Below, piece by piece: positions 1 through 9,036 of a stretch of 64,000 nucleotides of DNA (positions are counted from its first letter, which is position 1; each line of letters begins with the position of its first letter). The stretch spans positions 146,573-210,572 of the forward strand of contig NZ_JAXMOH010000006.1 in NCBI RefSeq assembly GCF_034670005.1. The letters are read 5' to 3'. Below the pieces are notes generated by a model. The model had not been told where the DNA came from. It worked only from the letters and a program-made list of their open reading frames with translations, and made no database searches. The position numbers were made by a program, and so were the translations under genes. The stretch is from Thalassobius sp034670005. Its GTDB lineage: Bacteria > Pseudomonadota > Alphaproteobacteria > Rhodobacterales > Rhodobacteraceae.

Positions 1-1398
1 GAGCACTGCCTGGGCGGTGCGCAGCACCCGTTCATCTTCGCCCTCGGCAAAAACGATGCGGCGCGACGCGGCACGGGCGGCTTCGAATACCGGCCGCATC
101 AGCAGGGCGGATTTGAACACTGACTGGTGCAGCCGGTGTTTGTAGGCGTCCAGATCGTAGATCGGTTTTGTGGCGACGCCGCTGTCCATCGCCGCCTTGG
201 CAACCGACGCGGACACCACGCCCACCAGACGCGGATCGAAGGGTTTCGGGATCAGGTAGTCGGCACCGAAGGTCAGCTGTTCACCCTTATAGGCTTCGGC
301 AGCTTCGGCGCTGGTGGTGGCGCGGGCCAGTTCGGCAATACCCGCGACGCAGGCCAGCGACATGTCGTCGTTGATTTCGGTGGCGCCGACATCCAGCGCA
401 CCGCGAAAGATGAAAGGGAAACACAGGACGTTATTGACCTGATTGGGAAAATCCGACCGGCCGGTGGCGATGATTGCATCAGGGGCGACCGCACGGACAT
501 CGTCCGGCATGATTTCAGGGGTCGGATTGGCCAGCGCAAAGACGATCGGTCGTTTGGTCATCTTGGCGACCATTTCGGGCGTCAGCACACCGGGGCCGGA
601 CAGGCCGAGGAACATATCGGCCGCCTCGATCACGTCATCCAGGGTGCGTTTGTCGCTCGACTGGGCAAAGTTCGCTTTCTGCGGCGTCATGTCCTCGGTG
701 CGGCTCTGATAGACCAGCCCGTGAATGTCGCAAAGCCAGACATTTTCCCGTTTCACCCCCAGCTTCAGCAGCATGTTCAGGCAGGCGATCCCCGCCGCGC
801 CGCCCCCGGTGGAAACGATCTTGATATCCTCGAAGCGTTTGCCCGCCACTCTGAGCGCGTTGGTGGCGGCAGCCCCGACCACGATGGCGGTGCCGTGCTG
901 ATCGTCGTGGAAAACGGGGATGTTCATTCGTTCGCGGCAAAGCTTTTCGACGATAAAGCAATCGGGGGCTTTGATGTCTTCGAGGTTGATTGCGCCAAAC
1001 GTGGGCCCCAGAGCGCAGACGATATCGGCCAGTTTTTCCGGGTCGGGTTCGTCCACTTCGATGTCGAAACAGTCGATATTGGCGAATTTCTTGAACAGGA
1101 CCGCCTTGCCTTCCATCACCGGTTTCGAGGCCAGCGCGCCGATATTGCCCAGCCCCAGCACGGCGGTGCCGTTCGACACAACTGCTACCAGATTGCCGCG
1201 CGCGGTGTAGCGGCTGGCATTGGTTGGGTCTGCCTTGATTTCCAGACAGGCTTCGGCCACGCCGGGACTGTAGGCAAGGCTGAGATCGCGGCCATTGGCC
1301 AGAGGTTTTGTCGCGCGGACCTCAAGCTTACCCGGTTTGGGAAATTCGTGATAAGCAAGCGCCGACTGACGCAGCGATGGGTTCTGATTATCGGTCAT
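1..1398 (-). CDS. maeB: NADP-dependent malic enzyme (MaeB type), 3' end outside window
   Basis: Oxidative decarboxylation of malate to pyruvate in the cytoplasm. The start ATG is at 1398 with a GGAGG ribosome site just upstream. The translation opens MTDNQNPSLRQSALAYHEF and holds the malic-enzyme core (SPGVAEAC, GLGNIGALASKPVMEGK, FHDDQHGTA) and the nucleotide-binding stretch VSTGGGAAGIACLNML. After about residue 430 the reading frame continues into a segment (FAEGEDERVLRTAQAV) that opens a phosphotransacetylase-like domain, as in the roughly 750-residue MaeB proteins. The window edge cuts that domain. It is divergent from the nucleoside-salvage operon, with 182 bp between them. Confidence 0.93.
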   Translation of the reverse strand, partial: MTDNQNPSLRQSALAYHEFPKPGKLEVRATKPLANGRDLSLAYSPGVAEACLEIKADPTNASRYTARGNLVAVVSNGTAVLGLGNIGALASKPVMEGKAVLFKKFANIDCFDIEVDEPDPEKLADIVCALGPTFGAINLEDIKAPDCFIVEKLCRERMNIPVFHDDQHGTAIVVGAAATNALRVAGKRFEDIKIVSTGGGAAGIACLNMLLKLGVKRENVWLCDIHGLVYQSRTEDMTPQKANFAQSSDKRTLDDVIEAADMFLGLSGPGVLTPEMVAKMTKRPIVFALANPTPEIMPDDVRAVAPDAIIATGRSDFPNQVNNVLCFPFIFRGALDVGATEINDDMSLACVAGIAELARATTSAEAAEAYKGEQLTFGADYLIPKPFDPRLVGVVSASVAKAAMDSGVATKPIYDLDAYKHRLHQSVFKSALLMRPVFEAARAASRRIVFAEGEDERVLRTAQAVL

Positions 1399-1580
1399 GG
1401 GGCTCCTCCGGTCCGGTTAGTTTAGTGTTAAACTATTATTTTGCAGGATGAAACCCGTTGTTTTTAGGTTGTTGGCAGGCTGATGCTTGCAAATGGTGGC
1501 GCGTCAGGCCAGAGTTTTCCAAACGGTCAAAAGGGTCTGCGGGCCGAAACCGGTTTGCATAACGTTCAGGAGGTATCGGA

Positions 1581-1973
1581 ATGTCATTGCTGGATGCGGC
1601 GCGAGATGTGCGCGAACGGGCTTATGCACCTTATTCGAATTTCAAGGTCGGCGCGGCGGTGCGGTCGAAATCGGGAACGATTTTCCAGGGTTGCAACGTG
1701 GAAAATGCCGCCTATCCCGAAGGGACCTGTGCCGAAGCGGGCGCTATCGCGGCGATGATCGCATCCGGCGAAACCGAGCTGGTCGAGGTCTGCGTGATCG
1801 CGGATGCAGAGACCCCTGTGACCCCCTGTGGCGGGTGTCGTCAGAAGCTGGCGGAATTTGGCAAGGGAGAGGTGACTGTGCGCATGGCGACGCTTGACGG
1901 ACCGGAAATGACCATGACACTGGCCGAGCTGCTGCCCGGAGCCTTCCACAAAAGCCAGATGGATCGGAGCTGA
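1581..1973 (+). CDS. cdd: Cytidine deaminase
   Basis: Deaminates cytidine and deoxycytidine to uridine and deoxyuridine in pyrimidine salvage. It is 130 residues, the usual length of the homotetrameric class. Zinc-site residues are visible: CAE at residues 50-52 (Cys ligand plus catalytic Glu) and PCGGC at 82-86 (two Cys ligands). The substrate loop FKVGAAV is near the N-terminus. The start is supported by AGGAGG eight bases upstream. It is the first gene of a five-gene operon; deoA follows after 5 bp. Confidence 0.95.
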   Translation: MSLLDAARDVRERAYAPYSNFKVGAAVRSKSGTIFQGCNVENAAYPEGTCAEAGAIAAMIASGETELVEVCVIADAETPVTPCGGCRQKLAEFGKGEVTVRMATLDGPEMTMTLAELLPGAFHKSQMDRS

Positions 1974-1978
1974 GAGCC

Positions 1979-3283
1979 ATGGATGCCCGTGCTATCATCG
2001 TCAAAGTCCGCGACCGTCAGCCGGTCACGCAGGAAGAACTGAACTGGTTCGCGCAAGGTCTGGCGGATCATGGCGTCAGTGACGCGCAGGCTGGGGCTTT
2101 TGCGATGGCCGCGCTGCTGAATGGGCTGGGGGAAAAAGGCAGGGTCGAGCTGACCCTTGCGATGCGCGATTCCGGCGATGTGATGCGCTGGGAAATGGAC
2201 AAGCCGGTGCTGGACAAACATTCCACTGGCGGGGTCGGCGATTGTGTCAGCCTGATACTCGCTCCGGCGCTGGCGATGTGCGGGGCCTATGTGCCGATGA
2301 TTTCGGGGCGCGGGTTGGGCCATACCGGCGGCACGCTGGACAAGCTGGAAGCGATCCCGGGCTATCGCACCGACCTCGACGAGACACAGTTTCGCAAAGT
2401 GGTGGGGCAGGTGGGTTGTGCCATTGTTTCAGCCAGCGGCGATATCGCCCCGGCGGACAAACGGCTTTATGCGGTGCGCGATATCAGCGGTACAGTCGAA
2501 AGCCTTGATCTGATCACCGCATCGATTCTGTCCAAGAAGCTGGCCGCCGGTCTGGAAGGGCTGGTGCTGGATGTGAAGGTCGGCACCGGCGCGTTCATGA
2601 AAAATGCCGAGGATGCACGCGCCTTGGCGCAGGCTTTGGTCAGTACCGCCAATGCTGCGGGATGTCAGACCTCGGCCCTGATCACCGATATGAACCAACC
2701 GCTGGCCCCCGATTTGGGCAATGCGCTCGAAGTGGCAAGCTCGATGCGGGTTCTGACCGGACAGGTTCAGGGCCGCTTGCTGGATTTGACGGCGCAACTG
2801 GGTGGGGTGGCGTTGGCCAATGCCGGACTGGCCGGGGATGCCGAGGCTGGGGCGGAACAGATCGCCAAGGTTGTCGCCGATGGCAGCGCGGCAGACTGTT
2901 TCGGCCGTATGGTAGCGGCGCAGGGCGGGCCGGTGCAATTCGTCGAAAATTGGCAGCGGTTCCTTCCCGAAGCTCCGGTGATCCGTGAAGTGGTTACTAC
3001 GAAGGATGGATATATTTCTGCAATGGACGGTCAGGCACTGGGGCTGGCCGTGGTCGGGCTGGGCGGCGGACGTCAGGTGGAAAGCGATGTGGTGGACCCG
3101 GCGGTGGGCATATCCGATATGCTGCCCCTCGGCACCAAGGTGCAGAAAGGCCAGCCTCTGGCGCGGATTCATGCCGCGCGTGAAGAGGCGGCGGATGTCG
3201 CCTGTAAATCCGTGCTGGGGGCTGTAACCCTGTCGTCCAAGGCCCCCGAGCTGCCGCCGCTTGTGCATGAAAGGATTGGCTGA
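1979..3283 (+). CDS. deoA: Thymidine phosphorylase
   Basis: Phosphorolysis of thymidine or deoxyuridine to the free base and deoxyribose-1-phosphate. It is 434 residues, the normal family size. The phosphate-binding signature KHSTGGVGD is at residues 80-88, followed by PMISGRGLGHTGGTLDKLE, the nucleoside phosphorylase family 3 signature. Its product is the substrate of the next gene, deoB. The stop and the deoB start overlap as TGATG, so the two are translationally coupled. Confidence 0.96.
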   Translation: MDARAIIVKVRDRQPVTQEELNWFAQGLADHGVSDAQAGAFAMAALLNGLGEKGRVELTLAMRDSGDVMRWEMDKPVLDKHSTGGVGDCVSLILAPALAMCGAYVPMISGRGLGHTGGTLDKLEAIPGYRTDLDETQFRKVVGQVGCAIVSASGDIAPADKRLYAVRDISGTVESLDLITASILSKKLAAGLEGLVLDVKVGTGAFMKNAEDARALAQALVSTANAAGCQTSALITDMNQPLAPDLGNALEVASSMRVLTGQVQGRLLDLTAQLGGVALANAGLAGDAEAGAEQIAKVVADGSAADCFGRMVAAQGGPVQFVENWQRFLPEAPVIREVVTTKDGYISAMDGQALGLAVVGLGGGRQVESDVVDPAVGISDMLPLGTKVQKGQPLARIHAAREEAADVACKSVLGAVTLSSKAPELPPLVHERIG

Positions 3284-4497
3284 TGGCGCGCGCCTTCCTG
3301 ATCGTGATCGACAGCGTCGGCATTGGCGGTGCGCCGGACGCTGACAAGTTCTTCAATGGCGACCGGCCCGATACCGGGGCGAATACGGTCGGCCATATCG
3401 CCCGCGCCTGTGCGGCAGGGCAGGCCGAAGAGGGTCGCAGCGGGCCATTGCATCTGCCCACGCTTGACGCTTTGGGGCTCGGGGCGGCGGTCAAGCTGGC
3501 CTCGGGCGAAGTGGCCCCGGGGTTGGGGGCTGACCACCCCAAAGGCCGCTGGGGTGCGGCGAGCGAAGTCAGCCGGGGCAAGGACACGCCCTCGGGCCAT
3601 TGGGAACTGGCAGGTGTGCCGGTGCCATGGGATTGGCATTATTTCCCCGATACCAAACCAACCTTCCCGCCCGACCTTTCGGCGCGGGTGGCCGAACTGG
3701 CGGGAACCGAAGGCATCCTGGGCGATTGCCACGCCTCGGGCACCCAGATCATCGCGGAGCTGGGGGCCGAGCATATCCGCTCCGGTTGGCCGATCTGCTA
3801 CACTTCGGCTGATAGCGTGTTGCAGATCGCAGCGCATGAGGCCCATTTCGGGCTCGACCGTTTGCTGAAGCTTTGTCAGGGCATCGCGCCGATGGTTCAT
3901 CAGATGAAGGTGGGCCGTGTTATCGCGCGGCCCTTCATCGGCACGGTTGAGGACGGGTTCACCCGCACCGCCAACAGGCATGATTATGCAATTTCCCCGC
4001 CCGCCCCGACGCTGTGCGACTGGGTGCAGGGGGCTGGCCGCCACGTCTATGCCATTGGCAAGATCGGTGACATTTTTTCGATGCAGGGCATCGACGAGGT
4101 CCGCAAGGGTGCCGATGCGCAGTTGATGATCCATCTGAACGATCTGGTGAACGGGGCCGCAGAGGGTAGCCTGACCTTTGCCAATTTCGTCGAATTCGAC
4201 AGCCTGTATGGTCATCGACGGGACATTTCGGGCTATGCGCGGGCACTGGAATGGTTCGACGCGGAACTGGGAAAAATTCTGCCGCGTCTGCGGCCTGACG
4301 ATATGGTGCTGATCACCGCCGATCATGGTAACGATCCCAGCTGGAGCGGCACCGATCACACCCGCGAACGGGTGCCGGTGCTGATTGCGGGCAAAGGCGC
4401 AGGCAGCTGTGGATTGGTCAATTTTGTCGACATCGCGGCCAGCGTGGCCGCTCATCTGGATGTTCCCGCGCAAGGGCAGGGGCGGAGTTTTTTATGA
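3283..4497 (+). CDS. deoB: Phosphopentomutase
   Basis: Interconverts ribose- or deoxyribose-1-phosphate and the 5-phosphates, linking nucleoside breakdown to central metabolism. It is 404 residues and belongs to the alkaline-phosphatase-like metalloenzyme superfamily. N-terminal metal-binding VIDSVGIGGAPDA, the phosphoacceptor region with DTPSGHWEL, and C-terminal ADHGNDPSW and TDHTRERVPVL are all present. It overlaps the deoA stop and shares ATGA with add. No deoC aldolase is seen in this window, so the deoxyribose branch must finish elsewhere. Confidence 0.96.
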   Translation: MARAFLIVIDSVGIGGAPDADKFFNGDRPDTGANTVGHIARACAAGQAEEGRSGPLHLPTLDALGLGAAVKLASGEVAPGLGADHPKGRWGAASEVSRGKDTPSGHWELAGVPVPWDWHYFPDTKPTFPPDLSARVAELAGTEGILGDCHASGTQIIAELGAEHIRSGWPICYTSADSVLQIAAHEAHFGLDRLLKLCQGIAPMVHQMKVGRVIARPFIGTVEDGFTRTANRHDYAISPPAPTLCDWVQGAGRHVYAIGKIGDIFSMQGIDEVRKGADAQLMIHLNDLVNGAAEGSLTFANFVEFDSLYGHRRDISGYARALEWFDAELGKILPRLRPDDMVLITADHGNDPSWSGTDHTRERVPVLIAGKGAGSCGLVNFVDIAASVAAHLDVPAQGQGRSFL

Positions 4498-5483
4498 GTT
4501 GGAAAGCGTTTCCCAAGGTTGAATTGCACCTGCATCTCGAAGGTGCAGCGCCGCCTGCCTTCGTACGCGGACTGGCGCAGGAAAAAAGCATTAATCTGGA
4601 TGGGGTGTTCGACGAGAGGGGCAATTATGCCTATCGTGATTTCACCCATTTTTTGCAGGTTTATGAGGCCGCGACACAGGTGTTGAAAACGCCCGAGGAT
4701 TACCGCCGCCTGACCTTTGCGGTTCTGGAACAATGCGCCGAAAACGGTGTGATCTATGCCGAAAGCTTCCTCAGCCCCGATTTCTGCGGTGGCCGCGACG
4801 TGATCGCGTGGAAGGAATATCTGCACGCAATGCAGGAAGCCGCCGATCAGGCCGAGGCGCAGATGGGCATCACCCTGCGCGGGATCGCCACTTGCATTCG
4901 TCATTTCGGCCCGGACAAGGCGCGTGAAACCGCGATCTGCGCAGCCGAAACCGCTGGGGACTGGATTACCGGCTTCGGTATGGGTGGCGACGAAGGTGTA
5001 GGCAAACAGGGCGATTTCGCCTGGGCTTTCGATTGCGCCCGCGAAGCAGGATTGCGGCTGACCACGCATGCCGGGGAATTCGGTGGGCCGGATTCGGTGC
5101 GGCAGGCGGTGCAGGATCTGAAGGTCGAACGGATCGGTCACGGCGTGCGTTCGATAGAGGACCCGGCGCTGGTCGATATTTTGGCCGAAACCGGTGTCGT
5201 GCTGGAAGTCTGCCCCGGTTCGAACGTCGCGTTGGGACTATATCCCAACTATGGTGCCCATCCCATCGCGCGGCTGCGGGAAGCGGGGGTCAAAGTGACG
5301 GTGTCGACCGACGACCCGCCCTTTTTCAATACCACCATGACGCGGGAATTCGAAGAACTGGAACGTGCTTTCCGCTGGGGAACAGAGGATTTTACCGCAC
5401 TGAATGCGATTGCCATCGACGCGGCCTTCTGCGACGAACATACCCGCACTGGCATCAAGCAAAAACTGGAGCAAGCCGCATGA
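4494..5483 (+). CDS. add: Adenosine deaminase family protein
   Basis: Predicted zinc-dependent deaminase of adenosine or deoxyadenosine (purine salvage). It is 329 residues. Zinc ligands HLH at 12-14 sit in KVELHLHLEGA. The middle has THAGEFGG and RIGHGVRS, and the C-terminal metal and catalytic site reads STDDPPFF. The DDP tail is shared by adenosine and adenine deaminases of this superfamily, so the base specificity is inferred from the nucleoside operon context. The start overlaps deoB (ATGA), and the end overlaps upp in the same way. Confidence 0.9.
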   Translation: MSWKAFPKVELHLHLEGAAPPAFVRGLAQEKSINLDGVFDERGNYAYRDFTHFLQVYEAATQVLKTPEDYRRLTFAVLEQCAENGVIYAESFLSPDFCGGRDVIAWKEYLHAMQEAADQAEAQMGITLRGIATCIRHFGPDKARETAICAAETAGDWITGFGMGGDEGVGKQGDFAWAFDCAREAGLRLTTHAGEFGGPDSVRQAVQDLKVERIGHGVRSIEDPALVDILAETGVVLEVCPGSNVALGLYPNYGAHPIARLREAGVKVTVSTDDPPFFNTTMTREFEELERAFRWGTEDFTALNAIAIDAAFCDEHTRTGIKQKLEQAA

Positions 5484-6112
5484 CCGAGCATCTGACCATC
5501 GTGACCCACCCCTTGGTGCAGCATAAACTGACCCTGATGCGCGACAAGAAGGCTTCGACCGGGGAATTCCGACGCCTGCTGCGCGAAATCAGCCAGTTGC
5601 TGGCTTATGAAATCACCCGCGATCTGGAACTGACCACGCGCGGGATCGAAACCCCGATGCAGGAAATGGAAGCACCGGTGCTCAAGGGCAAGAAGCTGGC
5701 GCTGATATCAATCCTGCGGGCCGGAAACGGGTTGCTGGACGGTGTTTTGGAACTGATCCCTTCGGCCCGGGTCGGGTTTGTCGGCCTTTACCGAGACGAG
5801 GAAACGCTGCAACCGGTGCAATATTATTTCAAGGTTCCCGAAGGGTTGGAGGATCGTCATCTGATCGTCGTTGATCCGATGCTGGCGACTGGCAATTCAT
5901 CGGTCGCTGCGGTGGATCTGCTGAAGAAGGCCGGTGCCAATAACATCAGCTTCATGTGTCTGCTGGCCGCCCCCGAAGGCGTGGCCCGGATGAAGGAAGC
6001 ACACCCCGATGTTCCGATCGTCACAGCGTCTCTGGACGAGCGGCTGAATGAAAAGGGCTATATCCTTCCGGGACTAGGGGATGCGGGCGACCGCATGTTT
6101 GGCACAAAATAG
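5480..6112 (+). CDS. upp: Uracil phosphoribosyltransferase
   Basis: Converts uracil and PRPP to UMP, recovering the base released by deoA. The start ATG at 5480 overlaps the add stop and gives 210 residues, the family length. It begins MTEHLTIVTHPLVQHKLT. The PRPP-binding loop reads VDPMLATGNSS, slightly different from the common ATGGSA version. The C-terminal GLGDAGDRMFGT is typical of Upp. It is the last gene of the operon; the next start is 68 bp downstream. Confidence 0.95.
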   Translation: MTEHLTIVTHPLVQHKLTLMRDKKASTGEFRRLLREISQLLAYEITRDLELTTRGIETPMQEMEAPVLKGKKLALISILRAGNGLLDGVLELIPSARVGFVGLYRDEETLQPVQYYFKVPEGLEDRHLIVVDPMLATGNSSVAAVDLLKKAGANNISFMCLLAAPEGVARMKEAHPDVPIVTASLDERLNEKGYILPGLGDAGDRMFGTK

Positions 6113-6180
6113 GCTGTCATTAGCTTTACTCAGGGAAACAATTCGTGCACAGTGCCTCTACATTTCGTGTGGGGGCACAG

Positions 6181-7548
6181 ATGAAGTTTATCACAGCAGC
6201 CGCAAGCGCCGTTATCGCTTTTTCGATGGGGTTAGGCATGGTTCAGGCCGCCACCCTGCGGGGGGCAGACGAACCGGCGGAATTTCCACCGGCCAGCTAT
6301 AAAGGCAGCCAATATGTTGATAGCCGGGGCTGCGTCTATATCCGCGCCGGGATCGATGGCAATGTAACTTGGGTGCCGCGGGTGACCCGCGGGCGTGAAC
6401 ATCTTTGCAATGCCAAGCCGACCTTTGCCCAACCTGTCACGGCGAAATTGCCGGTGATTGCCGATGGGCCCGAGACCAGCGCGCCCAAGGCGGCGCCGCA
6501 AGTGGCGGTCAAGCCGCGCAAAGTGGTTCAGGCCCCGGCGGCGAAACCCGCGCCGCGGACGGTGCGCAAACCGATGACCACGATCGCGTCGATCTTTACG
6601 CCGCCCAAGATGATCAAGCCGGTACAGCCTGCGCCGAAAGTGCGCGTGGTGAAAGCAAAACCGGCCCCGAAACCGGCCCCGAAACCGGCCCCGGCGACGA
6701 TGGAAACAGCCTGTGCAGGGGCGTCGGCGGTCAGTCAGAAATATCTCAAAGGGTCGGGTGTGCGTTGCGGTCCGCAGGCGGAATCGCCAGTGTCTTACGC
6801 ATCGGGAAACAATGGCCAACGCCGGACCATTGCGCCCGCACCGGTTGTGCCGGCCTATGCCCGCACCACACAGGTACGCCCGTCCGCCCCGGCGGCATCG
6901 GCGCAGGTGTCTACGGTGTCGCCCAACGCCCGTATCGTGCCCCGTCATGTCTATGAACAACAGCAAAACGCCAAGCTGTCCAACCCGATTCCCAAAGGGT
7001 ATCGGCAGGTTTGGGACGATGATCGTCTGAACCCCTACCGGGCGCATCAGACCCGGGCCGGGCAGGCGCAGATGGCGTTGGTCTGGACCGATACGATCCC
7101 GCGTCAATTGGTCGATCGCGCGACCGGGCGGAACGTGACCCGAATGAATCCGGGACTGCGTTATCCGTTCACCGATCTGACCACGCAGACTCAGACCTTG
7201 GCGCAGATTGAACGCGATAAGGCCAGTGGCCGCACAGCCGGGGTGATGTCGACCAAGTCCCGCGCCCCGGTGAAATCGATGCCCGCCAAACCCGCGCGCA
7301 AACCGGTCGTACAGGCCAGCGGTCAGAGCTTTGTTCAGGTCGGCATGTTCGGTGTGCCGTCGAACGCTCAGAAAACAGCCCTGCGGCTGAAACAATCCGG
7401 TCTGCCGGTTCGGATCTGGAGCGCCAATCGCAAAGGCAAAGCCTATCAGATCGTGGTGGCGGGTCCGTTCCCGTCCAATTCCGGGGCGCAACAGGCCCTT
7501 GGCACAGTCCGCAAGTCCGGATTTAGCGACGCATTCCTGCGCCGCTGA
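6181..7548 (+). CDS. Exported SPOR-domain protein
   Basis: A 455-residue periplasmic protein that probably binds denuded septal peptidoglycan. From ATG 6181 there is a clear signal peptide (MKFITAAASAVIAFSMGLG, then MVQA). Next comes a Cys-containing globular piece, then a long Pro/Ala/Lys-rich linker with PKPA repeats around residues 150-175. The C-terminal 75 residues (QSFVQVGMFGVPSNAQKTA onward) form a SPOR domain with the usual pattern ending in a hydrophobic strand. An in-frame GTG at 6145 is possible, but it would put 12 residues before the signal peptide. It sits 68 bp after upp and probably has its own promoter. Confidence 0.85.
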   Translation: MKFITAAASAVIAFSMGLGMVQAATLRGADEPAEFPPASYKGSQYVDSRGCVYIRAGIDGNVTWVPRVTRGREHLCNAKPTFAQPVTAKLPVIADGPETSAPKAAPQVAVKPRKVVQAPAAKPAPRTVRKPMTTIASIFTPPKMIKPVQPAPKVRVVKAKPAPKPAPKPAPATMETACAGASAVSQKYLKGSGVRCGPQAESPVSYASGNNGQRRTIAPAPVVPAYARTTQVRPSAPAASAQVSTVSPNARIVPRHVYEQQQNAKLSNPIPKGYRQVWDDDRLNPYRAHQTRAGQAQMALVWTDTIPRQLVDRATGRNVTRMNPGLRYPFTDLTTQTQTLAQIERDKASGRTAGVMSTKSRAPVKSMPAKPARKPVVQASGQSFVQVGMFGVPSNAQKTALRLKQSGLPVRIWSANRKGKAYQIVVAGPFPSNSGAQQALGTVRKSGFSDAFLRR

Positions 7549-7571
7549 CATCCCGAACAGCTAAGAATGAT

Positions 7572-7601
7572 GGACCCCTGCCATATCGGTGGGGGTCTTT
7601 T
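7572..7601. terminator. Terminator between convergent genes
   Basis: GACCCC and GGGGTC arms flank a loop containing CCATATCGG, followed on the plus strand by TCTTTTA. It lies in the 51 bp between the SPOR gene and the convergent membrane-protein gene and can serve the plus-strand gene. Confidence 0.7.
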
Positions 7602-8619
7602 AGGTTTCGCAGATGCTTTGCAGCCTGATCCAGTCGCCATCGGACAGAACCGGGCTGGGCGCTTCGCCGGGATAGGGGTCAGCCTCGATCAGTGGCAGGG
7701 TCGCTTCGCCCGATACATCCAGAGCATAGGCATAGGGGCTGGATTTCACCCCGGCCTCGTGGAACCCTTGCAACAGGGTTTCGACGGGCAGCTCGGTCAC
7801 TGGCTGCGTCAGCAGGGTTTCGGCATAAGCCTTGAGCGTATCGTCGGGCAGCGTGCCCGTGGTCAGCAGCCTGAGACTACTGAACATGCCGCTGTGACGC
7901 AAAAGCTGGTCCAGCGGGTCTGAGGCACGGGCGCGCAACATTTCGGCGATGACGTGACCGGCGGCGATATCGGGGACTTCGTAATCTTCGAACAAGGCGC
8001 TGTTCAGCACCATGATACGGCCCGGCAACATGACGCTGTCGGGCACGCCGGTCTTGACCACGGTAAGGTGCAGATCGTCCTCGGTCAGCCGGTCGGCCAA
8101 ATGGTCCAGCGCCAATCGCGCACTGGCGGTGTCGCAAGATGGACCGGAAAGCCGCTGAATATCCGCCAGCAGGCGCTGACCGATATCCGACCGTTTGGCG
8201 GGCGGGACCACGCTGAGCGCGTGATCCACCATCGCGCCCGGCAGCCAAAACACCCCAACCGCCAGAACGGAAGTCAGGGACGCCGCCATCATCACCGCCC
8301 TGAGTCGCCCGGGTCGGGGTCGTCGCCGTTCGATGGCATTGCGCAGCTTTTCGATCGCCGCAACCATTTCGGTTTCGGCTTCGGTCAGTTCCAGAGTCTC
8401 ACCTGGATCACCATCGGGATGATAGATCGCCGGCCAGTCGCCCGGGTTGGCGCGCATCACAGCGGGTAGCGACCAATGGGTCAGCGCCCGATCCTGCAGA
8501 TCGGAAATCACCAGCGTGGCATCCCCGATCGACACGATCACTTCGCGGCGCTGATCTTCTGGCGAAGCGCGCCAAAGGCCGGACGCTTCGATCCGTTGGT
8601 ATTTTGTCAATGCTGTCAT
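7600..8619 (-). CDS. Membrane-anchored M48-like protein with degenerate metal motif
   Basis: From ATG 8619 the protein is 339 residues; an upstream GTG-type extension of 14 residues looks unlikely. The N-terminal about 100 residues are soluble and resemble a small PH-like beta domain. They are followed by a basic stretch and one membrane segment (VMMAASLTSVLAVGVFWLPGA). The rest is laid out like an M48 (Oma1/HtpX-like) peptidase domain, including LPGRIMVLNSALFEDYEVPDIAAGH. Where M48 enzymes carry HExxH this protein has HVIAE, so two zinc-site residues are missing. The role is unknown: a pseudoprotease or divergent enzyme. The M48 relationship is from pattern only. Confidence 0.6.
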   Translation of the reverse strand: MTALTKYQRIEASGLWRASPEDQRREVIVSIGDATLVISDLQDRALTHWSLPAVMRANPGDWPAIYHPDGDPGETLELTEAETEMVAAIEKLRNAIERRRPRPGRLRAVMMAASLTSVLAVGVFWLPGAMVDHALSVVPPAKRSDIGQRLLADIQRLSGPSCDTASARLALDHLADRLTEDDLHLTVVKTGVPDSVMLPGRIMVLNSALFEDYEVPDIAAGHVIAEMLRARASDPLDQLLRHSGMFSSLRLLTTGTLPDDTLKAYAETLLTQPVTELPVETLLQGFHEAGVKSSPYAYALDVSGEATLPLIEADPYPGEAPSPVLSDGDWIRLQSICET

Positions 8620-8720
8620 GCGGGCGCTGCTCTGCCTCGGTCTTTGAGACCTGAATAGCACGCTAAGGGGCAGGGCGGCAATCGGCTAGCAAAGGCGTGG
8701 TGAAACCTGTCGTGTGCAGA

Positions 8721-8912
8721 TCAGGCGGCTTTGAAGCCGATCTTGCGGAAGATAGAGGCCGCCGGACAGACCCGGGTGAAGGCCGACTGGAACAGGTTGA
8801 CGCCGACGAAGGCGGTGAGCCAGACGAAGGCCGGGTGCACGAAGTAGGTCAGCACCAGCGAAAGAAGTACCATGAAGCCCGCAAAGGCGGTGACGGCTTG
8901 ATTGACGGTCAT
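8721..8912 (-). CDS. DUF2892 (YgaP-like) small membrane protein
   Basis: A 63-residue protein starting MTVNQAVTAFAGFMVLLSL, with two hydrophobic segments and a Cys-containing C-terminus (FTRVCPAASIFRKIGFK) typical of the DUF2892/YgaP membrane family. In many proteobacteria this family sits in sulfide- or persulfide-responsive (BigR/SqrR) operons. The start at 8912 has AGAGGA upstream. A perfect ATTC-N8-GAAT palindrome lies 80 bp upstream. The function is not established; a role in sulfide or sulfane-sulfur handling is inferred from the family and the operator. Confidence 0.75.
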   Translation of the reverse strand: MTVNQAVTAFAGFMVLLSLVLTYFVHPAFVWLTAFVGVNLFQSAFTRVCPAASIFRKIGFKAA

Positions 8913-8991
8913 TTCTATATCCTCTTGTATGGAACGCACCGGGCGAAGAAACCGTGAAACTGTGTTTACGAAGCCCGGTGTGTTAATTAAT

Positions 8992-9007
8992 ATTCCATAT
9001 ATGGAAT
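8992..9007. promoter_or_regulatory. Palindromic operator ATTC-N8-GAAT (SqrR/BigR-like)
   Basis: ATTCCATATATGGAAT is a perfect 16-bp palindrome, 80 bp upstream of the DUF2892 start, in an AT-rich patch (TTAATTAAT). It matches the ATTC-N8-GAAT site described for the persulfide sensor SqrR of Rhodobacter. No repressor gene is next to it here. Confidence 0.6.
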
Positions 9008-9036
9008 GTTTTGAGCCATTGCAAGAGGCGAGCCGG

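Noticed and set aside
6661..6700. Repeated PKPA-coding units in the SPOR-domain gene, checked as a CRISPR-like or tandem repeat array
   Set aside because: They are in frame, short and without spacers: a Pro/Ala/Lys linker.
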